Shown here piece by piece: positions 42,901-52,410 of a stretch of DNA of 64,000 nucleotides. Each line of letters opens with the position of its first letter. The stretch's first letter is position 1. Position numbers and translations under genes: made by a program. Under the pieces are notes generated by a model. That model worked only from the letters and a program-made list of their open reading frames with translations. It had not been told where the DNA came from and did not search any database. The stretch lies in the NCBI GenBank assembly GCA_036768485.1, contig JAVLUZ010000703.1, positions 133,038-197,037 of the forward strand, read 5' to 3'. The stretch comes from Mermis nigrescens. Taxonomy: Eukaryota > Nematoda > Enoplea > Mermithida > Mermithidae.

Positions 42901-45900
42901 CATGTAAAAATCGTTCAATTTTTGCCTAACCACACGTTCTCAAAGAGTGGGTGTGGATCATACCTGGGCGTGGGACGTTGGGGGTATGCACCATTTCGGT
43001 ATGTACTATGTATGCACCATTTCGGCGTGGGGGGTTTGGGGGTATGCACCCCCGCAGAAGTTGAAAATATCCTTAGAAATCAAAATACCCCCCCCAGAAT
43101 TCAAATTTTGAGATTTTTTTGCTTTTTTAGCGAGTTTTTGATGCCATTTGATAGTGCTCGATTAGAAACGTCGAAAAATGGTGTTTTTTCGCCATACGAC
43201 CACTTTTAAGACCATTTTTTCACCTTTGAAATCCCCCCAGAATTTCGGTGCTGCCTACCTATGGTATGCACCCCAAAAACCAAAATAACCCCCCAGAATT
43301 TAATTTTTGAAATTTTTTTTTGTTTTTTTTTCGCAATTTTTTGATGCTTATGGATAGTGCTCGATGAGAAATATTGTAAAATGGTGTTTTTCGCCATACC
43401 ACCATTTTTAAGGCCATTTTGACTTTTGAAAAAATCTTGCACCTCCCCCTTAGAACTTTGGTGCCGCCCACCTATGGTGTGGATGGGTATTACCCATACG
43501 AGTAACAATTGACGGGGGATCCCCCATTCTGTCGGTCGTCGCCGATCCCCTAAAGTCAGAAATTTTTGACCACCCCCGACTTTTGGGATAAACTGCGTTT
43601 TTGGCCTATTTTAGGTGCTTTTTTTGTCATTTTTGGCCGGTAATTTAGGGTCATTTATACACTCTCTTAAAATTGGCCGACTAGCTTACACGTTCTAAGG
43701 GGGCTTCACCCTCAGAAAGACCAGTTTTTGACCTTTGAAAAATCTTACAACACCCCCCCTCCAGAATTTTGGTGGTGCCCGCCTATGGTATCCACCATTT
43801 TAAGCCCAAAAAGGCATTTTAAAATTTCTCCCCCTCCCCAAGATTTCAATACTGTGCACCTCACCCAAGCACCCAAGATTTTGAGTTGTTTTATGTCTGG
43901 TAGTAACCCTACCTCTGGATTTAGTCAGAGTCACCGTGAAGCGCTTTAGACCTATTAAACATTTTCTGCATGTTTTTTGGAGACGAAAGTAGTAAGGGTA
44001 TCATAATTTTTCAGGATCAAAACAGCTTTGCCCATATAATGCGTAAAATGAAGTTGCACTGATCTGAAGGGTCGAATATTTCTATGCATTCTTGCACTGT
44101 TTTATCGATAAAAGTGAAGAAATGAGTAAAAATGGACCGAACGAAGATTAGAAAATGCAGTCTTGCGGAGGGGAGTCTGCTGGGGATATGTGATATGTAT
44201 TATGGGAGTTGTAAAGTGACTAGGGGGAGTATGCCCTTCAATGTCTCCTAAAATTGGTCAAGAAACGCATGTTTTTTCCCGAAAATGGCGGGCACGGTTT
44301 TTTTGTATTTGGCAAAGTTTTTTCCCGATGTACAAAGACTTTCCAGGACCGTCTCTGTACATGTACAAAGACTTTCGGGAAGAGAAAAACTGTAAAAAGG
44401 TGTAAAACTCCAAACAAATTTCGGCGCTCTGCGCCGAAATTGTTTGTCCTATATATTTTTAAAATGGCAGAATTTGCATTTAGCATGAAAAATATCGAAT
44501 TTTTCGGCGCTTCGCGCCATTTCGAGACAATTTGTAGTAATTTTTGGCATCAGAAACCCAGAAATTAGCTATAAAAATACAAATACATTACCAAAGATCG
44601 AATCACACTGTTTTACCACACTAAAATCGCTACTGAAATTTTGCGCAAAAATTTGCGTGTACAAAAAACACTGGGGTGAATGACTTTCAATTTTTGGTTT
44701 AAAACGGCCAAAAATAAATAAAAATGGTCAAAAGACAGACTTTTTCGAAAAATCGGGGAAGGGGTTCAAAAACTTTTTGTTTGGGTTGGATCCCCATCTA
44801 TCTTCCCTTGTATGTATGATGTGTAGGCTATTCTAATCGTTTTCGCATTCGACTTCCAAAGAAAGGCCTGTACTCTAAATTTTCTGGTAACATCAGTTCA
44901 TACTCGTATCTACATTGAAGTTTTATTTTTCTTATCCTTTGACGCTTTGTATAATTTCAATGGGCGGTTTATGGATTCTAAAGTTTCCGATGAGGCTATT
45001 ATTTAATTTCACATTAGCTATTTATCATTGTGGAACAGTCATAGGCAGCAGCAATCAAATTCTGGGGGTCTGATGGCGGAAAAATCGCGAAAAATGCTTG
45101 GAAATTCAATTTTAGGGGTTTCTCGAAGTCTGACCACACCTGGGCGTGGGGGGGGTATGCACCCCCCCAGAAACCAAAATACCTCCCCCAGAATTCAATT
45201 TTTGAAAATTTTTTTTTCGTTTTTTTTTCGCAATTTTTTGATGCCAATGGATAGTGCTTGATGAGAAACGTCGAAAAATGGTGTTTTTATTGCCCTACCA
45301 CCATTTTTAAGGCCATTGTTTGACTTTCAAAAAATCTTGCACCCCCCCCCCCAGAATTTTTTTGCTGCCCACGTATGAGTCTGACCCCTTAGAATCCGAA
45401 AACCCTGAGGCATATTATGGTAGATTTTCAGAATCTAATTTTTGGTACTTTATTTCGTGATTGTATACCACCCAGACCGCTCAGAATTCGGTTACTGCCT
45501 ATATATGATACAGACTCCCAGATTTGGTTCATTTTGTTCAGACTACAATATCCAAAATACCCCCGCAGTTTACGGTAGATTCCCAGAATTGGATTTTTTA
45601 ATACTTTTTGGTGATTCCGCGCCAATATATACTCCTTTGGTTGCTGTCCGCATGGCTCAAAACTTTTTAAATTTCAGGAAAATTCCGAAAAATTGATAGT
45701 ATGGACAAAAAACACCATTTTTGACGTTTCTAATCGAGTTTTATGCATTGTCGAGGAAATTGCGAAAAACTAAGCAATCTTTCAAATTTAATTCATGGGT
45801 TTTCCGGGTTCAGTTAGAAGACACACGACCACACCTGGGCGTGGGGGTTTTGGGGGGTATGCAGCCCCCAGAAACCAAAATACCCCCCAGAAATCAAAAT

Positions 45901-47302
45901 ACCCCCCCAGAATTCAATTTTTGAAAATTCTTTTCGTTTTTTTCGCAATTTTTTGATGCCAATGGATAGTGCTTGATGAGAAACATCGAATAATGGTGTT
46001 TTTTATCGCCATACCACCATTTTTAAGGCCGTTTTTGACCTTCAAAAAATCTTGCACCCCCCCAGAATTTTCTTGCTGCCCACGTATGCACACGACCATA
46101 TGAGGAGGTTAACCCGCAAAATTCAAAACCGTTCAGAATCCGACTTTCGGAATTTCGCTCCATCCCAACCGCAAGTGGATGTGGGGATTAAAACCATATG
46201 TGGGCGGCACCTAAGTACTGGGGTGGGTTCAAAATTTTTTCAAAGTCCAAAAAATGGTGGTATGGCGCAAAAACACCATTTTCAACGTTTATCGTCGAGC
46301 ACTATCCAGTGGCATAAAAATATGCGAAAAAAACATAAAAATTTTCAAAAATTGAATTCTCGGGGTATTTTGGTTTCTGGGGGGTGTTTACCCCTAACTC
46401 CCCCCATAACGCCCAGGTATGGTTAAGACTATACATTGGCAGCAGCATAAATGCACAAGGTCAGGTTGGCCAGAGAGGGGTAAGATCGAGATTTTGGGGT
46501 CGGAAAGGGTAAAATCGAGGATTTGTACTACAACAAATTGAATTTTTGGCCGCGTTTACGTCGAAATTGCTTGAAAATGTACTGTTTTTGGGTCAAATCC
46601 ATAGGTGGGCGGCACCAAAATTCTGGGGGTGCAAGATTTTTCAAAGGTCAAAAAATTGTCTTAAAAATGGTGGTATGGCGGGAAAATCCATTTTTCAGCG
46701 TTTCTCATCGAGCACTATCCATTGACATAAAAAAATTGCGAAAAAAAACAAAAATAATTTCAAAAATTGAATTCTGTGGGAGGTTATTTTGCTTTCTGAG
46801 GGTGCATACCCCCCACGCTTGGGTATGATAATAACCCCTAGCCCCTCCCTATGTGCATGAATGGGCAGCAGCCAAATTCTGAGAGTTTGGTGGTGTAAAA
46901 CTACATTATATTCTAGGCATACATGTAACAGGGGGATGGGGGATTCCCCTACCCAAAGTTGGTCTTCCTCCTATACCCCAAAGTCAGAAAATTTTTGACC
47001 GCCCCTACAATTTTTTGACATGTTTTTTTGCAATTTTTTGGACTTGTGGTGCCCCATCATCCATTCCCTAGAATTTGGTTGCTGCCGGGGTATACGATAT
47101 CAGCTTCAATTAATTACTAATTATAATTTCCTTTCTATGAGTCAACTTGAAGAGATTAAGTTCTCAATCAATAGAAACGACTTTTAAATAAATGATGCTT
47201 CTTGTTGTTTACTGTTTCAATTTATTAAAATTCGTATTATGCAAGGTCAACCCTTGGATGGTAGGCATCAAAGCCATCATATTGCATCATTTGAAAACGT
47301 AA
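33917..47302 (+). CDS. SRA1: SRA1-family protein (SRA1/SEC31 C-terminal domain), five exons
   Basis: Joined exons 33917-34067, 39245-39489, 41921-42029, 42816-42886 and 47246-47302 keep one frame through four GT-AG introns and give about 210 residues, close to the usual 220-240 for SRA1. The N-terminus carries AGWNDPP, the hallmark of SRA1 proteins. The middle is polar. The C-terminal domain shows the family pattern: IERRLNLLQTFLS, LSSLVE, NEAYKIHSLMMVDHFSE and finally WMVGIKAII. This helical domain is also found at the SEC31 C-terminus. SRA1 in vertebrates is an RNA/protein coregulator of nuclear receptors; the role here is unknown. Long introns are filled with M1 MITEs. The short length and the N-terminal GWNDPP favour SRA1 over SEC31. 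Confidence 0.82.
34240..34700 (+). repeat. R3 repeat split by an M1 copy
   Basis: R3 sequence (CATACATGATCTTAGGAGGT to TTTGCGCCATG) is interrupted by M1 and resumes at 34617 with AAGCCCAAAAAGGCACTTC. Confidence 0.55.
34428..34616 (-). mobile_element. M1 MITE, minus, left end degraded
   Basis: The core GATAGTGCTCGATGAGAAAC-like sequence and the end GTGCTGCCCACCTATG are clear. The G-rich other end is missing. Confidence 0.7.
35245..35655 (+). repeat. R3 repeat, near full length
   Basis: About 410 bp from CATACATGATCTTAGGGGG to TTTCCATGCTGTGCATG, with an inner GGCGCTTCGCGCC palindrome at 35433-35445. The termini are weakly inverted. Confidence 0.6.
36917..36952 (+). repeat. TAT/ATT microsatellite
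   Basis: A run of about ten TTA units, with looser ATT repeats to about 37010. Confidence 0.9.
37472..37712 (+). mobile_element. M1 MITE, plus, left end degraded
   Basis: The left end is reduced to CACCAAAAATAACTAAAATT. The core and the right end (ACACGCCCACGTGTG) are intact. No clear target duplication. Confidence 0.75.
37864..38120 (+). mobile_element. M1 MITE, complete, 8-bp TSD CTTGCATC
   Basis: CATATGTGGGCAGCACC to ACGCCCATGTGTG, with CTTGCATC at 37856-37863 and 38121-38128. Confidence 0.93.
38457..38956 (+). mobile_element. M1 MITE (outer), TSD GTGATATG, interrupted by a second M1
   Basis: It begins CGTAGGTGAGCGGCGC and ends CCCACGCCCAGGTATG. GTGATATG lies at 38449-38456 and 38957-38964. 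The element is split at 38661-38668 by the inverted copy 38669-38930. Confidence 0.92.
38669..38930 (-). mobile_element. M1 MITE (inner), TSD GGTGCATA, inside another M1
   Basis: CACACATGGGCGTGGGGG to GTGCTGCCACCTACATATG, with GGTGCATA at 38661-38668 and 38931-38938. The target is the subterminal GGTGCATACC motif of the host M1. Confidence 0.92.
39245..39489 (+). CDS. SRA1: SRA1-like exon 2
   Basis: The acceptor GCGTTCTAG ends at 39244. Phase 1 joins with exon 1 to give an Ala codon, then 81 residues, ending IMRSVRDAFSSCIDFP before donor GTACGA. An M1 copy begins about 28 bp into the following intron. Confidence 0.8.
39517..39993 (-). mobile_element. M1 MITE (outer, minus) just after SRA1-like exon 2
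   Basis: From about CTATACCTTGGCATGG to GACCGCCTATG, split by a plus-strand M1 at 39552-39801. It begins 28 bp after the exon 2 donor. The target duplication is unclear. Confidence 0.8.
39552..39801 (+). mobile_element. M1 MITE (inner), TSD GTATGCAC, inside another M1
   Basis: CATAGGTGGGCAGCACC to ACGCCCATGTGTG, with GTATGCAC at 39544-39551 and 39802-39809. It is again the subterminal GTATGCACC motif of the host M1. Confidence 0.92.
40005..40375 (-). repeat. R3 repeat, inverted
   Basis: Reverse complement of the R3 type (AGAGCATAAAAACATGAAG, then AACATGAGTATTTGAAA) ending near CAGATCATGTTATGG. Confidence 0.55.
40632..40871 (-). mobile_element. M1 MITE, complete, 8-bp TSD GTTACGCT
   Basis: CACACCTGGGCGTCGGGG to GTGCCGCCCAGCTATG, with GTTACGCT at 40624-40631 and 40872-40879. 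Confidence 0.93.
41137..41356 (+). mobile_element. M1 MITE, complete, diverged TSD
   Basis: CATCGGTGGGCCGCACC to CCTACGCCCACGTGCG. The flanks ACCCCCAC and ACTCCAAC agree at 6 of 8 positions. Confidence 0.8.
41357..41920. other. end of SRA1-like intron 2, nothing recognised
   Basis: AT-rich, ending in the polypyrimidine tract before exon 3. Confidence 0.4.
41921..42029 (+). CDS. SRA1: SRA1-like exon 3
   Basis: The acceptor CTTTTTTTATAG ends at 41920. It encodes ASSVNNIERRLNLLQTFLSN and on to KLSSLVE, ending in phase 1 at donor A|GTAAGA (42030). Confidence 0.82.
42030..42815 (+). other. SRA1-like intron 3
   Basis: 786 bp. It includes a GGGG/CCCC-bounded relic near 42355-42420 that resembles the M/R families. 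No other gene or repeat is recognised. Confidence 0.5.
42816..42886 (+). CDS. SRA1: SRA1-like exon 4
   Basis: The acceptor CGCTTTTGTAG ends at 42815. With the base from exon 3 it reads SIRSENFNEAYKIHSLMMVD then HFSE, and ends at donor GAG|GTATAC in phase 0. IHxxLMVDH-type sequence is diagnostic of the domain. Confidence 0.82.
42959..43476 (-). mobile_element. M1 MITE (outer), TSD GTGTGGAT, split by another M1
   Basis: CATACCTGGGCGTGGG to GTGCCGCCCACCTATG, with GTGTGGAT at 42951-42958 and 43477-43484. Confidence 0.92.
43018..43263 (-). mobile_element. M1 MITE (inner), TSD GTATGCAC, inside another M1
   Basis: CATTTCGGCGTGGGGGG to GTGCTGCCTACCTATG, with GTATGCAC at 43010-43017 and 43264-43271. 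It is the third hit at the same subterminal motif. A short copy of CCATTTCGG just left of it (42991-42999) suggests an earlier slip or excision. Confidence 0.9.
43721..43787 (-). mobile_element. M1 MITE fragment
   Basis: Only one end of the family is left (TTTTTGACCTTTGAAAAATC to GTGCCCGCCTATG), next to an R3-like end at 43790-43890. Confidence 0.7.
43788..44229. other. R3-like end and unassigned sequence in intron 4
   Basis: 43790-43890 resembles the R3 3' part (AAGCCCAAAAAGGCATTTTA). The rest is unrecognised. Confidence 0.35.
44230..44690 (-). repeat. R5 repeat, inverted
   Basis: Reverse complement of the R5 block at 30918-31325 and 32544-32880. It contains two inverted motifs, TTCGGCGCTCTGCGCCGAA (44420-44438) and GGCGCTTCGCGCC (44506-44518). 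Confidence 0.6.
45135..45377 (-). mobile_element. M1 MITE, complete, 8-bp TSD AGTCTGAC
   Basis: CACACCTGGGCGTGGGGG to TGCTGCCCACGTATG, with AGTCTGAC at 45127-45134 and 45378-45385. It lies inside a related GGCAGCAGCAATCAAATTCT-type repeat. Confidence 0.93.
45830..46088 (-). mobile_element. M1 MITE, complete, 8-bp TSD CACACGAC
   Basis: CACACCTGGGCGTGGGGG to TGCTGCCCACGTATG, with CACACGAC at 45822-45829 and 46089-46096. Confidence 0.93.
46195..46421 (+). mobile_element. M1 MITE, complete, diverged TSD
   Basis: CATATGTGGGCGGCACC to AACGCCCAGGTATG. The flanks ATTAAAAC and GTTAAGAC agree at 6 of 8 positions. Confidence 0.82.
46600..46827 (+). mobile_element. M1 MITE, no clear TSD
   Basis: CATAGGTGGGCGGCACC to CACGCTTGGGTATG. 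The flanking octamers do not match. Confidence 0.82.
46828..47245. other. end of SRA1-like intron 4
   Basis: M-like GGCAGCAGCCAAATTCTGAG at 46862-46881 and a related end near 47090. The rest is AT-rich and ends at the exon 5 acceptor. Confidence 0.4.
47246..47302 (+). CDS. SRA1: SRA1-like exon 5 with stop codon
   Basis: The acceptor is TATTATGCAAG (to 47245). It encodes VNPWMVGIKAIILHHLKT and TAA (47300-47302). It completes the EVxxWMVGxK block expected right after exon 4. Confidence 0.78.
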   Translation, partial: VNPWMVGIKAIILHHLKT

Positions 47303-48264
47303 TCGATCTGCTTTTCGATACCATCGCGTTATATTTGTAAGTACAGTAAATATACATGCATAATTGTTTTTTTGCCTAATAGCCGCGTTTTATTTATTAA
47401 TTGTAATTTTGCGTCGTCGTCTCCTTTGCTGGCTTGTTTTCTCTTTGGTGGTCTGTCAGGTCGTTTAGTTCGAATTCTATAATTTTCTATCGTTTTTCGG
47501 GGTTCTCGTTTTAGTATCGCCCTGTGTTTCACTATTCGTGTACAAATAAATATTCTCGTTGTTCTAAGTAAAACATAATGAGCTATGCAATCATGCACGC
47601 GTGCGCAGCGTGTGGGGATTTTGGGGGAACTGAAAATTTTTCGAATCATCAAAAGCATCTTTTTTGGCGTTTTTGCTTTCTTTTTAGACTATACATGGGG
47701 AATGGTCATCGGTCCGCATCATCAAAACTTTCATTAAAGAAGATCCAAAAATGGCTTTCATAATCCAAAAACTTATTCTCTAGCTCTGAAGCGTGTTTGT
47801 GATGGTCCTTGACCCTGGAAGCGATTGCCCACTGCCCAGGTTTGAAGGATGATTTTCCTGATCTTGTCATGTAAAATAGTTTCACATGCGATTTTAAAAG
47901 CAACATGCTAAAAGTAAACCGATCATATTTAGTATTCTTTTTTCAGTAGATACAGTAAAACATTTATTACGTACATATTATACAATAAGTAAGGCAGCAC
48001 GCATGCAAAGGACGTGGAAGAGCGAGAGCGGAGTCGAAGAAGGTCCGACATGAAGAAAGATTCAAAGGGGCACACACGCGAAGAAGGCGTGCCTGAGGAT
48101 TCCAGTTGGCGATTTGTGTGGGCCTAGTGTTAGTCTGTTCGGCCCGTTGTTAGTTCTTTCTGCGTCAATTAAATCTGTACATCTAAATAATACTGTAGCA
48201 CATTGCCTAAGGCAGGGATTATTACGGTCACAGGAGTAGGAGTGACAATCTAAAAAGCGGTCTT
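47303..48264. other. 3' flank of the SRA1-like gene
   Basis: AATAAA at 47545-47550 could be the polyadenylation signal. A basic minus-strand frame (47329-47658, 109 codons, KREPRKTIENYRIRTKRP) lacks recognisable domains and is not called. 47940-48260 holds nothing recognised. Confidence 0.3.
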
Positions 48265-49050
48265 CTATAGTTGTTTCATTTATTCGAGAGCTTTTTCAGT
48301 AAATTTTTTAAAGGCTACAGTTTGCCTCACTAGGTGATTTATTGTGATTCAATAGAAAACTTGTATGGGGGCGAGCGGCCGCCATTCTCATTTTTAATGC
48401 TCTAAACCGTCCATCTAGACTTAATTCAAACATATAAACAGTGCTGTAACACACTACGGTAAGTGCGCTAGATAATAATCTAGCAGTAGGAATCGAACTC
48501 TTGTTGCTTTGACGACAATCACTACACTAGGCGGAAGTTTTCGGCGAGGTTTAAACTGCTAGTCTATTGTGTTTAACGGCCGATTTATGACAAGCTGAAT
48601 GCGCGAATATCATGATGCGCATGTTGTATGATTTTCTGGAATAAATTATGCCGTGAGAAATTTTATTGAAAAACCCTTCCTATGCAGCTACAGTGCTCTC
48701 TAAATGATCTACAGTAAGTATAATTGAGAAGCCTAAAAACTGGGCAGGTCCGAAGACCAGCCACTGCGCAGTGTTCAGTCGCGTTTGCGGCTGAACTACA
48801 TAGTCCTCAATTACCTAAAAATTTGCGCCATCTATTCCGGAGATGAAACGTCATATCGACGGGTTAGAGCGCAAGGGCTATAAATAGCTTATCCATCCGA
48901 ACAGCGAAACGAGCTGACGGGAAAGTAACAGCGCATGAGCTTGATGAGTGTGTATGTGTACCGCACTTACATAAGCAAGGAAAACAGAGTTACCGTAGCC
49001 TAGGGAAGGATTTGCTGAAAAAGCTCTCGGATAAATGAAACGGACTATAG
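48265..49050. mobile_element. TIR element T1, copy 3 (longer variant)
   Basis: CTATAGTTGTTTCATTTATT at the left and ATAAATGAAACGGACTATAG at the right are inverted ends that continue through GCTTTTTCAG. It is 786 bp. A degraded tRNA-like core with box B GAGTTCGATTCC on the minus strand lies near 48485-48540. Confidence 0.72.
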
Positions 49051-50007
49051 CGGTTTTATCTCGTATTTCATCCGCATGAATCAGGCAACAAAATGATTGA
49101 AAGTTCTGATATAGTAATGTGGCTTCCCCATACTCGAAGTACCGTAGAATATCACAAACACGGTGTTCGTTTAAAACACTTCTGCAGGTCCCTTAAATTT
49201 TTTAAAAAATATCATCTAAATGAAACGGACTACTACATGCACTTCGTTATGCGCAATTTGTTCGAAACAGACAGTGGCTAAATTTAGAGTTTAGTCTAAT
49301 TTCAAGGAACCCTGTGCACCTAAGGTTGGCAAGTTTAGAAATAATGTATTTAATTAATTACAAAAGCTGCTTAGAATAAAAAATGTCTCGATAATGGAAT
49401 ATTCAGTGAAAAAAATTTAATTTTTATGTTATTTTACTTGAGTTTTTTACTACAAGGACAAGCTGATTCAGCTATAGTGTTTCACTAAACATTGCGAATG
49501 GATGGCGATCCATAAGTCGACGTAAATCGATTACAAAAGCGCTTTAAAGTGTAGCGGCAATCACTTTACTATACATACAAATTGATGTGCATATGAATTT
49601 TTGCTATGCGAAATTGCATTACAGTAATCTGCTTAGAAATCGCTTTTGTAGTCGCTCGCTAGATCGCTGAAAATTTATTTCCAAGGATATTTCGTGAAAT
49701 AGAGTGTACTTACTGACTACGATAAAATATAGATCGAAATATATCAACATATTCAAATTATGATAATTTTCGGAGGGAATGATATTGAAGTAGCTAAGAG
49801 CCGTGAGTCGTGACGTAATTTCGTGTGCGTAAGAAACATCCTTGCTCTAGGACTTCGAATGAGCGCAATGAGTCGACCAACCGTCGTTGGAATTGCTAAA
49901 ATAAAAAACGCCATTATTTTGTAGCATAAAACGCGTAAACTTGAATTAGAAAAATTAGATAAAAAATTAAGCCTTACGGGAGATACAACAACGAAGTTAG
50001 TTTAAAC
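49051..50007. other. AT-rich stretch, nothing recognised
   Basis: A partial T1-like end (AAATGAAACGGACTACTACA, about 49218-49237) is the only feature seen. Confidence 0.35.
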
Positions 50008-50172
50008 CATGGATAGGCGGCAGTCAAATTCTGGGGGTCTGGGTGGGGTAAAACTGGCTAAAATCTCCCAAAAAACGTGTCAGAAATTAGACATTCAATT
50101 TTGTGGGTCTACTGAGTTTTGGGGTCCATCGGATTCTGGAGCGACTAAACCCCCATCCCGCGCCCACATGTG
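50008..50172 (+). mobile_element. M2 MITE, a shorter relative of M1
   Basis: CATGGATAGGCGGCAGTC to CCGCGCCCACATGTG, with flanks GTTTAAAC and ATTTATAC (6/8 match). It shares the M1 ends and the AATTCTGGGGG start, but the core differs. Confidence 0.65.
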
Positions 50173-50261
50173 ATTTATACCCATTCGTTTAGATGAGCAA
50201 ATGATCAAAGCTAGCTAAAGGAAGTGGAGACATGGAAACTTACGTGAAGCTGGAAGGGACG

Positions 50262-50404
50262 GGGGCAAAGGTGGACAGCATGGTCGATCTGGGGGGACAA
50301 CAGCCGGCTGGAAGGGGTCAAAAATTAGGCTTTTTTAAGGCCAAAATGACCTTAGAAAATTGTATAAGCGCGAATTTCCCATTTTTCCATTCTGAAGGAC
50401 TAGA
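50262..50404 (+). repeat. R7 repeat, shared with 63650-63760
   Basis: GACAGCATGGTCGATCTGGG and GGCCAAAATGACCTTAGAAA match the block at 63648-63730. Confidence 0.55.
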
Positions 50405-50405
50405 C

Positions 50406-50829
50406 TATACGTGGGAAGCATCAAAATTCTGAAGGAGGGGCTGCAAGATTTTTTAAAGGTCAAAAAATGGTCTTAAAAATGAGGTATGGCGAAAAACACG
50501 ATTTTTCAACGTTTCTCATTAAGCGCTATCAATTGGCATAAAAAACTTGCGAAAAAAACAGTAATAAAAAATTTCAAAAATTGAATTCTCATTGGATATT
50601 TTGATTTCAGGGGGTATTCAGCCTTTTGGGGGCAGCATATCCCCACACCTGGGCATGGGGGTTTGGGGGGTATGCACCTCCAGTGCTCGATGAGAAACGT
50701 CGAAAAATGGTGTTTTTTCGCCATATCACCATTTTTAAGGCCATTATTTGACCTTTGAAAAATCTTGCACCCACCCCTCCCAGAATTTTCTTGCTGCCCA
50801 CGTATGCATACTCCAACCCCCACGGTGTG
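50406..50829 (+). mobile_element. M1 MITE (outer) split by another M1
   Basis: From TATACGTGGGAAGCATC to CCCCCACGGTGTG. The flanks GACTAGAC and GGCTAGAA agree at 6 of 8 positions. It is interrupted at 50644-50806. Confidence 0.75.
50644..50806 (-). mobile_element. M1 MITE (inner), internally deleted
   Basis: CACACCTGGGCATGGGGG to TGCTGCCCACGTATG with about 90 bp of core missing. The flanks CATATCCC and CATACTCC (6/8) again come from the subterminal GCATACYCC motif of the outer M1. Confidence 0.82.
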
Positions 50830-51670
50830 GGCTAGAACCCCAACCCCCGCCCCTACGAGCATGTCTGGTCGGGGTCCAGCTGGACCACTCCCAAAAATAA
50901 AAAAAACCCCAAAATTTGACATTCGACATTTTCCGTTTTTTTTCAAGAGTTCTAGATGTCAATGAATAGAATTTGATAAGAAACGTTGATAAATCGTATT
51001 TATGCACCGATCACAAAATTTTCGGCAGTTTTCGACTGTTGAGAAGTTTTCCAACTACCCACTCATTGAATTAAGGCGCGGCCTAAGTATGCATGAAAGT
51101 CAACAGAAAGAATTCGTACTGTTTCGCATTCAGTACAACAGTCCTTCTAACTTCGGTATTCCATCATTTACTAAATTGAACCGAAAATTTTCTAAATTAC
51201 AAGTCGAACGAGACTGGGAAATATACGCTTATATGTGAACGTACAGCACACTAATTCTGGGCGAGTCTGTGATGTCGAAAATCGTCCAAAAGTAAAAATT
51301 ACCAGAAAAAATTAGTGTCAAGCATCACTTTTTGAAGTTTTTTTACCAGACCGCGAAAAAGACTAAAAAATTCAGGTCTGGATTCTACAGTCTTTGAAGT
51401 TTAGTGATTCGAGCCGCCCCCTCGCCTATAATATATTTCACAAAACCTATTGCATGAAAATAATTTTCAGAGATCAAACGAATAGCTACAAAAGTTTTTT
51501 CTATGCGGCCTACAATAATAAAATGTTGCATAACTTCCCATGCTTGTCAATTGTTATGCACAGAATTGCAATTCGTTCTTCGAATCAATCCCCTTAGTAA
51601 TTGATTGGAAAAATTGTGATCCATCCGTGCACAAGGTTCCGTGAAATAGGCTATAATGAGATCTGATCAC
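50830..51670. other. unassigned; possible exon relics
   Basis: A plus-strand frame (to TGA near 51236) reads IELRRGLSMHESQQKEFVLF after an acceptor-like TTTTCGGCAG (to 51024). A second TTTTCAG occurs at 51465-51471. No domain is recognised and no donor fits well, so no gene is called. Confidence 0.25.
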
Positions 51671-52079
51671 CATAGGTGGGTGCCACCAAAGTCCTGAGGG
51701 GTGTAGGGTGCAAAATCTTTTCAAAGGTCAAAAAATGGCCTTAAAAATGCTGGTATGCATAGGTGGGCGGCACCAAAGTTCTGGGGGTGCAAGATTTTTT
51801 CAAAAGTCAAAAAATGGCCCTAAAAGTGGTGGTATGGCGAGAAAACATTATTTTCAACGTTTCTCATCGAGCACTATTCATTGCATCAAAAAATTGCGGA
51901 AAAAAACGAAAAAAGATTTCAAAAATTGAATTCTGGGGGTATTCTGATTTCTGGAGGGTATTTTGGTTTCTCGGGGAGGTCGTGTGCGGAAAATTGCTCG
52001 CCAACAAGCAATTATTGTCGAGCAATTGTTGGCGAGCAATTTTCCGCACACCACCGCCCAGGTCGTGTGCGGAAAATTG

Positions 52080-52410
52080 CTCGCCAACAATTGCTCGACA
52101 ATAATTGCTCGCCAACAATTGCTCGCCCAGCAATTGCTCGCCCAGCAATTGCTCGCCCAGCAATTGCTCGCCCAGCAATTGCTCGCCCAGCAATTGCTCG
52201 CCCAGCAATTGCTCGCTCAGCAATTGCTCGCTCAGCAATTGCTCGCTCAGCAATTGCTCGCCCAGCAATTGCTCGCCCAACAATGGCTCGCTCAGCAATT
52301 GCTCGCCAACTATTGTTCGCCAACTATTGTTTGCCAACAATTTCTCGCCTAGCAATTGCTCGCTAAATGATTGCTCGACGAACAATTGCTCGCTTAACAA
52401 TTGCTCGCCA
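52080..52410 (+). repeat. 15-bp tandem array, left arm
   Basis: About a dozen near-perfect CAATTGCTCGCCCAG units (variant CTCAG) at 52128-52300, with looser copies on both sides. Each holds the palindrome AGCAATTGCT. Confidence 0.95.

Noticed and set aside
42886..42906. SRA1-like protein ending by reading through exon 4 (VYALFM then stop)
   Set aside because: It would lose the WMVGxK block, which is found in phase at 47246 behind an acceptor; intron splicing explains the data better.
47329..47658. 109-codon basic minus-strand protein
   Set aside because: No domain, no splice or start context, antisense to the probable 3' UTR of the SRA1-like gene; kept only as a remark in the flank entry.
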